DNA of 64,000 bases from Kitasatospora kifunensis (GTDB taxonomy: Bacteria > Actinomycetota > Actinomycetes > Streptomycetales > Streptomycetaceae): NCBI RefSeq assembly GCF_014203855.1, contig NZ_JACHJV010000003.1, positions 1 to 64,000 of the forward strand. The letters are read 5' to 3'. Positions within the stretch are counted from its first letter, which is position 1. Every line of letters begins with the position of its first letter. The notes under the pieces are model-generated. The model saw only the letters and a list, made by a program, of their open reading frames with translations. It was not told the DNA's origin and made no database searches. Made by a program: the position numbers and the translations under genes. This document shows, piece after piece, positions 35,195-43,065 of the stretch.

Positions 35195-36109
35195 TCAGCG
35201 GACAACGGTGGCACCGTCGTCGCCGGGCCACCCGGGTGAGCCGGCCTCGGTGCGGTAGAACTCGGCCGCGGTGACGGTGGCGGGGACGCCGAGTTCGGTG
35301 GCGACCGCGCCGATCGCGGTGGCGCCGATGGCGAGGTCTGCTTGGCCGTCAGAGGTGAAACAGGGTGCGATGAACGTCTCGTAGTGGGCTCGGGCTTCGT
35401 CCGCGGTGTGTCGGCTGAGGAACGTCTGGATGTACCGCACCGCGGTGTCAGGTTCGCGGTGGATCAGTTGCAGGGCGCGCCGGTGGGCTCGTACCACGGC
35501 CTGGACCGCGGGGTCGTCCGGGTGGATGTAGGTGGGGTCGACGGCCAGGCCCACGGTGGGGATGCGGAAGTGGTCGCCGACCCAGGCCAGCACCTGCCAG
35601 CCGTGCTCGGCGGCCACCGCCTCCGGTGCCATGGTGCTGCCGACCAGGGCGGCGTCGATCCTGCCGTCGCGCAGCCAGCGCAGGTCCATGCCGTAGTCGC
35701 CGGGCGGGCGGACGATGGTGTGGAGGTCACGGTCCGGGTCGAGGCCGGCCCGGCGCAGCACGATCCGGGCGAAGCACCCGGGTGCGGTGTGGGGGGCGTG
35801 TACCGCCAGCCGTCGGCCGGCCAGGTCGGCCAGTGAGGTCGGGCCGGGGCGGGCGAGGAACCAGAACAGCGGGCGGTCGGTGTTGACGCTGAGGGCGACC
35901 CAGGGGGTGCCGTCGGCCAGCCGGGACAGCAGGGCCCGGCCGAGCCCGATGGTGGCGCTGTGGCGCAGCCGCTCCTCGTCCCAGGAGCCGCCGTCGTGCA
36001 GCGCGACGTGGACGCCTTCGTCGGCGTAGTAGCCCTGCTGGTCAGCGATGTAGGCGGCCAGTTCCTCGTGCAGGCCCCGCCCGACGTAGGCGAGATCGAT
36101 CGTGTACAT
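35195..36109 (-). CDS. Substrate-binding-fold protein (NMT1/SsuA-like) without signal peptide
   Basis: 304 residues from ATG 36109, with AGGGAGAAC upstream. Pattern of type II periplasmic binding proteins of the NMT1/THI5 and sulfonate/taurine group: DQQGYYADEGVHVALHDGGS, SLADLAGRRLAVHAPHTAPG, RRAGLDPDRDL, WLRDGRIDAALVGSTMAPEA. The usual exported ones start with a signal or lipobox; here the start MYTIDLAYVGRG goes straight into the fold, so the protein should be cytoplasmic. No permease or ATPase gene nearby. Same-strand neighbours are an SDR and a pyruvate:quinone oxidoreductase. It could be an enzyme (like THI5) or a sensor. Confidence 0.75.
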   Translation of the reverse strand: MYTIDLAYVGRGLHEELAAYIADQQGYYADEGVHVALHDGGSWDEERLRHSATIGLGRALLSRLADGTPWVALSVNTDRPLFWFLARPGPTSLADLAGRRLAVHAPHTAPGCFARIVLRRAGLDPDRDLHTIVRPPGDYGMDLRWLRDGRIDAALVGSTMAPEAVAAEHGWQVLAWVGDHFRIPTVGLAVDPTYIHPDDPAVQAVVRAHRRALQLIHREPDTAVRYIQTFLSRHTADEARAHYETFIAPCFTSDGQADLAIGATAIGAVATELGVPATVTAAEFYRTEAGSPGWPGDDGATVVR

Positions 36110-36144
36110 CAATGTTCTCCCTTGTTCGTCTCGCCGCCCCGTGC

Positions 36145-36900
36145 TCAGTCCATGGACATCCCGCCGTTGACCGCAGCCGTGGTACCGGTCATGAAGGCGC
36201 TGCCCTCGCCGGCGTAGAAGGCGACGGCCTGGGCGACGTCGCCCGGGAGTGCCAGGCGGCCCAGAGGGGTGGCGGCCACCTGCCGCTGCTTGAGTTCCTC
36301 GTCGAGGACGCCCGCCATGCGGGTGTCCGCTACCGGGCCGGGCTCGACGACGTTGACCGTGATGCCCTGTGGGCCCAACTCCTGGGCGAGGTACCGGGCG
36401 AACTGCGTCAGCGCGGCCTTGGCCGTGCCCAGTGCGATCATGCCCTCCCGGGGGCGGCGGCTGAGGCCGGTGCCGAGATAGACGATGCGTCCCCAGCGCT
36501 GTTCGGTCATGGCGGGCAGCACGGCTTTGGTGACTGCGAACGCCGCACGCATCTCGTCGTCGAGCTTGCCGCCCAGTTCTTCCCAGGTCATCTCCTGGAA
36601 CGGTTTGATCGCATACGGGGTGAGCGCGTTGTGCACGAGCACGCCGATGCCGCCCCAGGCCGCCCGGACCCGCTCGATCATGCTCTCGATCGCCGCCGCC
36701 TCGCGCACGTCGGCCTGCACGGCCATGGCCTGGCCGCCCGCGGCCTCGATGCCGGCCACGACCTCCTCGGCCGCCGCGGCGCTGTGGAGGTAGTTGACCA
36801 CCACGCGCATCCCTTGCGCGGCCAGCAGCCGCGCGGTGGCCGCGCCGATTCCGCTGCTGGCCCCGGTCACCAGTGCCACCCTGCTGGTTGCCCCGGTCAT
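36145..36900 (-). CDS. Short-chain dehydrogenase-like protein lacking the catalytic Tyr
   Basis: 251 residues from ATG 36900, with GGAGGTG upstream. The NAD(P) site TGASSGIGAATARLL and the NxAG-like LVHNALTPYA are present, as are the C-terminal GPVADTRM and ITVNVVEPG blocks typical of FabG-like SDRs. The active site differs: the YxxxK motif reads LGTAK (Lys kept, Tyr replaced by Leu), and the Ser region is YLGTGLSRR. It may not reduce carbonyls in the usual way, or uses another base. Lies 35 bp before the substrate-binding-fold gene, so the two are probably co-transcribed. Confidence 0.85.
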   Translation of the reverse strand: MTGATSRVALVTGASSGIGAATARLLAAQGMRVVVNYLHSAAAAEEVVAGIEAAGGQAMAVQADVREAAAIESMIERVRAAWGGIGVLVHNALTPYAIKPFQEMTWEELGGKLDDEMRAAFAVTKAVLPAMTEQRWGRIVYLGTGLSRRPREGMIALGTAKAALTQFARYLAQELGPQGITVNVVEPGPVADTRMAGVLDEELKQRQVAATPLGRLALPGDVAQAVAFYAGEGSAFMTGTTAAVNGGMSMD

Positions 36901-36986
36901 GGGAGCACCTCCTGTGCGTCGTCCTGTCTGTGGGAGCGGATCCCGTTCGTGGTCGCGGACCGTCGAGTCCGCGTACTCCGCCCGGC

Positions 36987-38741
36987 TCAGGGGCGCGGGA
37001 TGTTGCGCAGGTTGCTGCGGGCCAGGTCGATCATCCGGCCCACCCCGCCCGACAGCACGGTCTTCCCGGCCGCCAGCGCGAACCCCTTGAGCTGAGCGGC
37101 CGTGATGTGCGGCGGGATGGAGAGCGCGTTCGGGTCGGTGACCAGGTCCACCAGGGCCGGCCCGGGGTGCTCCAGTGCCTCGGCCAACACCTCGCGCACC
37201 TGGCGCGGCTCGGTGACCCGCCACCCGCGCACCCCGGCAGCTGCGGCGATCGCCGCGTAGTCGACCGTGCCGTTGTCGATCTCCGCCTCGGGGTAGCCGC
37301 TGACCAGCATCTCCAGCTTGATCATGCCGAGTACGCCGTTGTTGAAGACCACGGTCTTCACCGGCAGTTGGTACTTGGCCAGCGTCAGCAGCTCCCCCAG
37401 CAGCATCCCGATCCCGCCGTCGCCGGACATCGAGACCACCTGCCGACCGGGCTCGGCGAGTTGGGCACCGATAGCGTGCGGCAGCGCGTTGGCCATCGAT
37501 CCGTGCAGGAAGGAGCCGATCACCCGGCGCCGCCCGTTCGGGGTCAAGTAGCGGGCCGCCCAGACGTTGTTCATTCCGGTGTCCACGGTGAACACGGCAT
37601 CCTCGGCGGCCACCTCGTCCAGCATCGCGGCCGCGTACTCCGGGTGGATCGGCAGGTGCCCGGCGATGTCCTTGGTGTAGGCGCCGACCACCGACTCCAG
37701 TGCCTTGAGGTGCTTGGCCAGCAGCCCGTCCAGGAAGCTCCGGTCGGACCTGGGCCGCAGCTGCGGCAGCACCGCCCGCAGCGTGGCTCCCACGTCCCCG
37801 TGCACCGCGAGCTCCAGCGGTGTGCGGCGCCCGAGCCTGGTCGCGTCGTGGTCGATCTGCACGGTGCGGGCCTGCGGCAGGAACGAGTCGTAGGGGAAGT
37901 CGGTACCGAGCAGCAGCACCAGGTCCGCCTCGTGCAGCGCCTCGTGGCAGGCGCCGTAGCCGAGCAGCCCGCTCATCCCGACGTCGTACGGATTGTCGTA
38001 CTGGATCCACTCCTTCCCGCGCAGCGAGTGCCCCACCGGGGCGAGCAGTGTCCGGGCCAGCTCCATCACCTCGGCGTGTGCCCCGCGAACCCCGGCACCG
38101 GCGAACAGCGCGACCTTGCGGGCCTCGTTCAGCAGCCGGGCCAGCTGCGAGACCTGGGCGGGCGGCGGGGTGAGAACGCCGTGCTCGGTGAGGAACGCGC
38201 CGCTCCCGGTCGGGCGGGCCGCCGGCAACGCGGCCACGTCGCCGGGGAAGACCAGCACCGAGACGCCACGCGCGCCCAGCGCGTGCTGCACCGCGACCCG
38301 CAGCAGCCTGGGCAGCTGCGCCGGGCTGGAGACCATCTCGCAGAAGCCGCTGCAGTCGACGAAGACCCGCTCGGGGTGGGTCTCCTGGAAGAACCCCGTA
38401 CCGATCTGCGCGGACGGGATGTGCGAGGCGAGCGCGAGCACCGGCAGACCGCTGCGCTGGGCGTCGTACAGACCCTGGATCAGATGGGTGTTGCCCGGAC
38501 CGCAGGAGCCCGCGCAGACCGCGAGCCGCCCGGTCAGTTCGGCCTCGGCGGCGGCCGCGAAGGCACCCGCCTCCTCGTTGCGCACATGCACCCAGGAGAT
38601 CCCCTCGGTGCGGCGGATCGCGTCCACCACGGGATTGAGGCTGTCCCCCACCACCCCGTAGACCCGCTCCACGCCCGCTTGCCGGAGCACTTCGACCAGT
38701 TGCTCGGCCACACTGCTCGCCACCACACGCCGCCTCTCCAT
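36987..38741 (-). CDS. poxB: Pyruvate:quinone oxidoreductase, PoxB-like
   Basis: 584 residues from ATG 38741, with GAGGGAT upstream. ThDP- and FAD-dependent enzyme that turns pyruvate into acetate and CO2 and passes electrons to membrane quinone. Visible: HVRNEEAGAFA with the ThDP-activating Glu56, PGNTHLIQGLYDAQRSGLPV, FAD-domain AGAGVRGAHAEVMEL and GTDFPYDSFLP, and the C-terminal ThDP motif SMSGDGGIGMLLGELLTLAK to VVFNNGVLGMIKLEM. Length fits E. coli PoxB (572). Downstream on the same strand come the SDR-like and binding-protein-like genes, 86 and 35 bp apart. Confidence 0.88.
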   Translation of the reverse strand: MERRRVVASSVAEQLVEVLRQAGVERVYGVVGDSLNPVVDAIRRTEGISWVHVRNEEAGAFAAAAEAELTGRLAVCAGSCGPGNTHLIQGLYDAQRSGLPVLALASHIPSAQIGTGFFQETHPERVFVDCSGFCEMVSSPAQLPRLLRVAVQHALGARGVSVLVFPGDVAALPAARPTGSGAFLTEHGVLTPPPAQVSQLARLLNEARKVALFAGAGVRGAHAEVMELARTLLAPVGHSLRGKEWIQYDNPYDVGMSGLLGYGACHEALHEADLVLLLGTDFPYDSFLPQARTVQIDHDATRLGRRTPLELAVHGDVGATLRAVLPQLRPRSDRSFLDGLLAKHLKALESVVGAYTKDIAGHLPIHPEYAAAMLDEVAAEDAVFTVDTGMNNVWAARYLTPNGRRRVIGSFLHGSMANALPHAIGAQLAEPGRQVVSMSGDGGIGMLLGELLTLAKYQLPVKTVVFNNGVLGMIKLEMLVSGYPEAEIDNGTVDYAAIAAAAGVRGWRVTEPRQVREVLAEALEHPGPALVDLVTDPNALSIPPHITAAQLKGFALAAGKTVLSGGVGRMIDLARSNLRNIPRP

Positions 38742-38928
38742 CGATCCCTCGGTCGGGCCCGGGTCGGCATTGCCGCCGGACTGACCCAGTGTCAGCCCGG
38801 CGGCAGTGCCTACTCGCTCGGCGACACGCCAATCGGCGGCGGCTGCCAGGCCGGCAGCGGGGCGAAGGCCCGGATCTCCGGATGCCGTTGGGCGACCCTC
38901 AGGTGTCCGACAGGTGGGCGAAGTGATC

Positions 38929-39843
38929 TCACAGGCCTCGCAGCAGAGTGCCCAGCGGGGTCGTCGCCGTGTCCTGCGCGGGGCGGGACAGGTACAGGGC
39001 AGTGTGGAAGCAGCCGTTGGTCTCCTTCCCGCGAGGGTCCTCGCCGGTCGCGGTCACCGCCTCGACGGCATACCGCTGCTCGGCCGCACTGGCGAAGCGG
39101 CGTTGCGGGAAGGTACGCGTGGTGGCCTTCTCGGTGACCAGGCCGTGAGATTCCAGCCCTGCGGCAATGGGCTGGTAGGAGCCCGTCCGCAGCACGAAGG
39201 CGGCGATCCAGACCTGGCTGTCGGTCCTGGCCAGGAGCGACTGGAAGGTGCGGGGGGACAGGAAGCTCGCCCCACCGGTGATCGTGATCAGCCGGGCGTC
39301 CTGCACGGCGCGACGCAGGGCTGGGGAGGGCGCGATCCTTTCGAGGTTCTCGGCGAACGCCTCGTCCAGCAAGCCCACCGCGCGCGCGTAGGCGAGGGCA
39401 GGGGTGGCCACGTCGAGTCCGATCACCCGCCTGGCGTCACGGCGCCGATGGGCCGCGTAGTAGGCGCGGTCCCATTCGATCAGCTCGGCCGTGGTGAGGG
39501 CGGTGGCCTGCGGCGATGTGTAGTGGGCGTAGAGGTCGTCCAGCGTCAGCTCGTGATTGAGCAGAGCGGCGTTGATGCCGTAGGAGCAGCAGATGTCCAG
39601 CACCGTCGCCGGTCCTGCCGCTCGGGTTGTCGATTCGCAGGCCGCGAGCAGGCGGCGGAAGACCCCTTGGGCGTGATGGGGCGTCTGGTACCCCAGTGCA
39701 CCCAGCACGCGGAAGTAGGCCCGGGGGTCCGGCTGATCGTAGAGCTCGTCGAACGGGGTCATGCCCACGGCAGCGGCGGCTGCCGCTGGTTGCCGGCCGC
39801 TGATCTCAGCCGATTCCGCGCCAGTGTTCCGTGCACCGGTCAT
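38929..39843 (-). CDS. Methyltransferase-like protein
   Basis: 304 residues from ATG 39843, with GGAGCGAG upstream; ATG near 39762 (MTPFDELYDQPD) is the alternative. Rossmann features: ATVLDICCSYGINAALLN in place of the usual GxGxG, and RRVIGLDVATPALAYARAVG. The later part (LITITGGASFLSPRTFQSLL, IAAFVLRTGSYQPIAAGLES) completes a methyltransferase-like fold. The unusual ICCSYG in the SAM loop means substrate and even SAM binding are uncertain. No clear partner; the 300-bp region upstream is non-coding. Confidence 0.65.
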   Translation of the reverse strand: MTGARNTGAESAEISGRQPAAAAAAVGMTPFDELYDQPDPRAYFRVLGALGYQTPHHAQGVFRRLLAACESTTRAAGPATVLDICCSYGINAALLNHELTLDDLYAHYTSPQATALTTAELIEWDRAYYAAHRRRDARRVIGLDVATPALAYARAVGLLDEAFAENLERIAPSPALRRAVQDARLITITGGASFLSPRTFQSLLARTDSQVWIAAFVLRTGSYQPIAAGLESHGLVTEKATTRTFPQRRFASAAEQRYAVEAVTATGEDPRGKETNGCFHTALYLSRPAQDTATTPLGTLLRGL

Positions 39844-40140
39844 ACCACTCGCTCCCCTCGCCCGCAGGGCCCGCTGTCCCGCTGTCCCGCGCGGAGCGCT
39901 CCACAGCGGGGAGGTGCCGAGCAACCCACCTGCGGGCCACCTGTGATCAGTGGTCCCCTCTCTCCCTGCCCATCGGTGACCTCCGCGAATCCCGGCGGGC
40001 CGCGGTTCGGCCGCCACCGCCGTGCTGCGGCACCGGCCTTGCGATTAGCCGGCCAGAGCGGTTGCGTACCCGAGACCCGCGCCGGCCCCGGCCGGGACCT
40101 GGCGGGCCGGGTGGAAGCCCAGGCCCCTCCCGCCCTCCGA
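39844..40140. other. Non-coding stretch
   Basis: Between the methyltransferase-like gene and the 3' end of the LysR gene. No gene or clear signal seen beyond the upstream ribosome site. Confidence 0.5.
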
Positions 40141-41055
40141 TCACGAGGTGGTGCGGCGGATGATCAGCTCCAACAGGCGGCGTACAGCCTCGTCCGCTTC
40201 CTGGCGGTGTACGGCGACCACGGTGGTCTCAAGGTAGGACGAGTCCCCCCGCAGCGGAACACAGGCGACTCCGGAGATGGGGAAGTCGCACAGGCGTTCG
40301 GGGAGGAGGCTGACGCACAGGCCGGAGGCGACGTAGCTGAAGAGTCCGGTGAGGTCGTCGGCCACCGCGCGACTTCGTGGTGTGAATCCCACCTCGTGGC
40401 AGGCGAGTTGAACCTGCTGGGCCAGGGTTGGCAGCGCTGTGGCGTCGGGCAGGACGAAGTCCTCGTCCCTCAGCTCGGCCAGGTCGATCTCGCCGGCCCC
40501 GACCAGCGGGTGATCGCGCGGCAGGGCCGCGACGATGCGCTCGACGGCGAACTCCCAGCGGACCAGGTCGGCCGACAGGGGTGACGGGTCGCGGAGGAAA
40601 CCCAGGTCCAGTTCGCCACGGCGGACCATGCCGGCGACGGCCACCGAAGAGTCCTGGTGCAGATGGATGCGCAGCCCGGGCAGTTCCTCGGCCGCCGCCC
40701 GAAGGAGGCCAGGCAGGTAGTGGTGGCTGAGGATGCTGACGTACCCCACTCGGACGTCCCCGTCCAAGCCGCTCGCGACTCGCCGGACCCGCTCGATCGC
40801 AGCGGACTGCGCGTCGAGCAGGCGCTGCGCGTCGACGGCGAACGCCTCACCCGCCGCGGTCAGGGAGACCCCACCGGGTCCGCGCTCGAACAGTCGCACC
40901 CCCAGGCCTCGCTCCAGGCGCTGGATCGACTGGCTGAGCGGCGGCTGACTCATGGCGAGACGCTCCGCGGCGCGGCCGAAGTGCTTCTCCTCGGCCACCA
41001 CCAGGAACTGCTCCAGCAGCCGCTTTGTCAGGTTAATATCCTCAGCCATATGCAT
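40141..41055 (-). CDS. LysR-type regulator of the decarboxylase operon
   Basis: 304 residues from ATG 41055 (ATG 41049 is in frame). Winged HTH at the N-terminus (LLEQFLVVAEEKHFGRAAER, LAMSQPPLSQSIQRLERGLG), linker helix and two-lobe effector domain (RVGYVSILSHHYLPGLLRAA, GLCVSLLPERL). A -10 hexamer TATGAT (41070-41065) nine bases before ATG, with no ribosome site, points to a very short leader. Divergent from the operon at 41246. The palindrome at 41062-41076 overlaps both promoters, so it probably activates the operon and represses itself. CbnR/CatR-style proteins are its nearest in layout. Confidence 0.9.
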   Translation of the reverse strand: MHMAEDINLTKRLLEQFLVVAEEKHFGRAAERLAMSQPPLSQSIQRLERGLGVRLFERGPGGVSLTAAGEAFAVDAQRLLDAQSAAIERVRRVASGLDGDVRVGYVSILSHHYLPGLLRAAAEELPGLRIHLHQDSSVAVAGMVRRGELDLGFLRDPSPLSADLVRWEFAVERIVAALPRDHPLVGAGEIDLAELRDEDFVLPDATALPTLAQQVQLACHEVGFTPRSRAVADDLTGLFSYVASGLCVSLLPERLCDFPISGVACVPLRGDSSYLETTVVAVHRQEADEAVRRLLELIIRRTTS

Positions 41056-41061
41056 CGTGTC

Positions 41062-41076
41062 CCAATCATATATTGG
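41062..41076. promoter_or_regulatory. LysR-type binding palindrome
   Basis: CCAAT-CATAT-ATTGG, containing the T-N11-A form. Both -10 candidates (TATGAT to the left, TATATT to the right) lie inside it. A partial copy GTCCAATCGTCAG follows near 41098. Confidence 0.65.
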
Positions 41077-41245
41077 ACAGACATGCAGCGAGAGGCGTCC
41101 AATCGTCAGTGGGCGCTCCGCCAAGGGCCTGGCGCCCTTCCCCTCGACATTTGCGATGTGGGAGAGGTCGGCGCGGATCCCGTGGAGCGCGGAGCCACAG
41201 GCTCCGTGGTCCGGCAGCACGCCCCTCCTCTCCCTGGAGGCCATG

Positions 41246-41992
41246 ATGCACAAGCAGGATGTCCCGCGGCTCTTCACCACTCCGGTGAACGCCCCGGCCT
41301 ACGCGCCCACCCGGTACCGCTTCACCAACCGCGAGTACCTCAACATCTACTACCGCACCGACCCGCAGGCGCTGCGCCTGCTCGTCCCCGAGCCGCTGAC
41401 CGTCACCGACCCGGTGGTCCGCTTCGAGATCATGCGGATGCCCGACACCACCGGGTTGGGGGACTACACCGAGGCCGGCCAGCTGATCGCCGTCGAACAC
41501 GAGGGCGAGGCAGGCGAGTTCAACCTCGCGATGTACGTCGACAGTGTTCCGGCGATCTCCAGCGGCCGCGAGTACAGCGCGTACCCGAAGAAGGGCGGTT
41601 CCCCCGCCCTGTACGTCGACTCCGACACGTTGGTCGGCACGCTCGACTACGGGACCCTGCGCGTGGCCACCGCCACCATGGGCTACAAGCACCACGCCGT
41701 GGACCTGGACGAGGCCCGCGCGCAGGTCTGCTCCCCCACCTTCATGGTCAAGACCATCCCCAACTACGACGGCACGCCACGGATCTGCGAACTGGTCCGC
41801 ACCCAGATCAGCGACGTCACCGTCAAGAGCGCCTTCACCGGCCCCGCGCGCCTGGAGCTCTTCGCCCACGCGATCGCCCCGCTCGCGGACCTGCCCGTCC
41901 TCGAGGTCGTCCGCGCCAGCCACATCGTCACCGACCTGACCCTCAACCCCGTCGAGCCCGTCCACGACTACCTCGCCCACCTCGCCTCCTGA
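41246..41992 (+). CDS. Acetoacetate decarboxylase-family protein
   Basis: 248 residues from ATG 41246, with GGAGG five bases upstream (the ATG at 41243 is too close). Family reaction: Schiff-base decarboxylation of beta-keto acids. The active-site segment SAYPKKGGSPALYVDSDTLV keeps the tandem Lys115/Lys116, at the same position as in clostridial Adc. FEIMRMPDTTGLGDYTEAGQ supplies the acidic residues, and CELVRTQISDVTVKS follows. Length matches. It leads a three-gene operon with a 3-hydroxyacyl-CoA dehydrogenase and a CoA-transferase. The likely promoter is about 165 bp upstream, so there is a long leader. Confidence 0.87.
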   Translation: MHKQDVPRLFTTPVNAPAYAPTRYRFTNREYLNIYYRTDPQALRLLVPEPLTVTDPVVRFEIMRMPDTTGLGDYTEAGQLIAVEHEGEAGEFNLAMYVDSVPAISSGREYSAYPKKGGSPALYVDSDTLVGTLDYGTLRVATATMGYKHHAVDLDEARAQVCSPTFMVKTIPNYDGTPRICELVRTQISDVTVKSAFTGPARLELFAHAIAPLADLPVLEVVRASHIVTDLTLNPVEPVHDYLAHLAS

Positions 41993-42028
41993 GACCGTCC
42001 GCACCATCTTCGAGAAGGCCTCGAAAAC

Positions 42029-43021
42029 ATGAACACCAGCTTCACACCCACCCAGGCAGCCCGCCTCGACTCCTACAAGCGTGCCGCGATCATCGGCGGC
42101 GGCGTGATCGGCATCTCCTGGGCCGCGGTCTTCCTGGCCCGCGGCATCGACGTCGTCATCAACGACCCGCGCCCCGACATCGAGGACCTCGTCCGGGCAG
42201 GCCTGGACGAGATCACCCCCACCCTGGCCGAGCTCGGCCTACCCACCGAGCACCTCACGGACGGGCTCACCTTCGAGGCCGACCTGGCCAGCGCCGTCGT
42301 CGACGTCGACATCGTCCAGGAGAACGGACCCGAGCGCCTGGAGCTCAAGCAGCGGATCTGGCAGACCATCGAGCAGGCCGCCCCGGCGCACGCACTGCTG
42401 GCCTCCTCCACCTCCGGCATCCCGGCGACCGCCATGGCCGAGGCGATGCGCCGGCCCGAGCGGCTCATCGTCGGCCACCCGTTCAACCCGCCGCACCTGG
42501 TGCCGTTGGTGGAGATCGTGCCCGGTGAGAAGACCTCCGCGGCCACCGTCGAGCAGGCGAGGGCGTTCTACGCCGCGCTCGGCAAGAAGCCGCAGGTGCT
42601 GCGCAAGGAGATCCCCGGCTTCGTCGCCAACCGCCTGCAGTCCGCCCTCTTCCGCGAAGCCGTCCACCTGGTGGCCCGGGGCGTGGTGACCGAGCAGGAG
42701 CTCGACGACATCGTCACCGCCTCCATCGGCATGCGCTGGGCGGTCGCCGGCCCCTTCCGCACCTTCCACCTCGGCGGCGGCCCCGGCGGCCTGCCCCACT
42801 TCATCGAGCACCTCGGCCGCGCCATGGAAGCCAGTATGTGGCCCGCCCTGGGCAACCCCACCTTCGACGACACCACCTCGGCCCTCCTCGTCAAGCAGGC
42901 ACGCGAGGCCTTCGGCGAAGGCACCGTCAACGCGCTCGCCACCGTGCGCGACCGCTCCCAGATCGCCCTGATGCGTGCCCTCGACGCGACCCCGGATTCC
43001 GGCGACACCCGCCGCGCCTGA
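42029..43021 (+). CDS. 3-hydroxyacyl-CoA dehydrogenase-family oxidoreductase
   Basis: 330 residues. NAD-binding start RAAIIGGGVIGISWAAVFLA, then ASSTSGIPATAMAEAMRRPE, RLIVGHPFNPPHLVPLVEIV (catalytic His in GHPFNPPH), TSAATVEQARAFYAALGKKP and the C-terminal VANRLQSALFREAVHLVARG. Size and form fit single-domain members such as L-carnitine dehydrogenase and lambda-crystallin-like 3-hydroxyacid dehydrogenases, rather than FadB. It would oxidise a beta-hydroxy acid or CoA ester to the keto form that the upstream decarboxylase could then use. 36 bp after the decarboxylase gene. Confidence 0.88.
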   Translation: MNTSFTPTQAARLDSYKRAAIIGGGVIGISWAAVFLARGIDVVINDPRPDIEDLVRAGLDEITPTLAELGLPTEHLTDGLTFEADLASAVVDVDIVQENGPERLELKQRIWQTIEQAAPAHALLASSTSGIPATAMAEAMRRPERLIVGHPFNPPHLVPLVEIVPGEKTSAATVEQARAFYAALGKKPQVLRKEIPGFVANRLQSALFREAVHLVARGVVTEQELDDIVTASIGMRWAVAGPFRTFHLGGGPGGLPHFIEHLGRAMEASMWPALGNPTFDDTTSALLVKQAREAFGEGTVNALATVRDRSQIALMRALDATPDSGDTRRA

Positions 43022-43065
43022 TCCGCCCACCACACATCCGAACACATCCGAGAAGCGAAGAAGCC

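Noticed and set aside
36145..38832. Fusion of PoxB-like and SDR proteins
   Set aside because: An open frame passes through the PoxB region out of phase; each protein has its own start and ribosome site.
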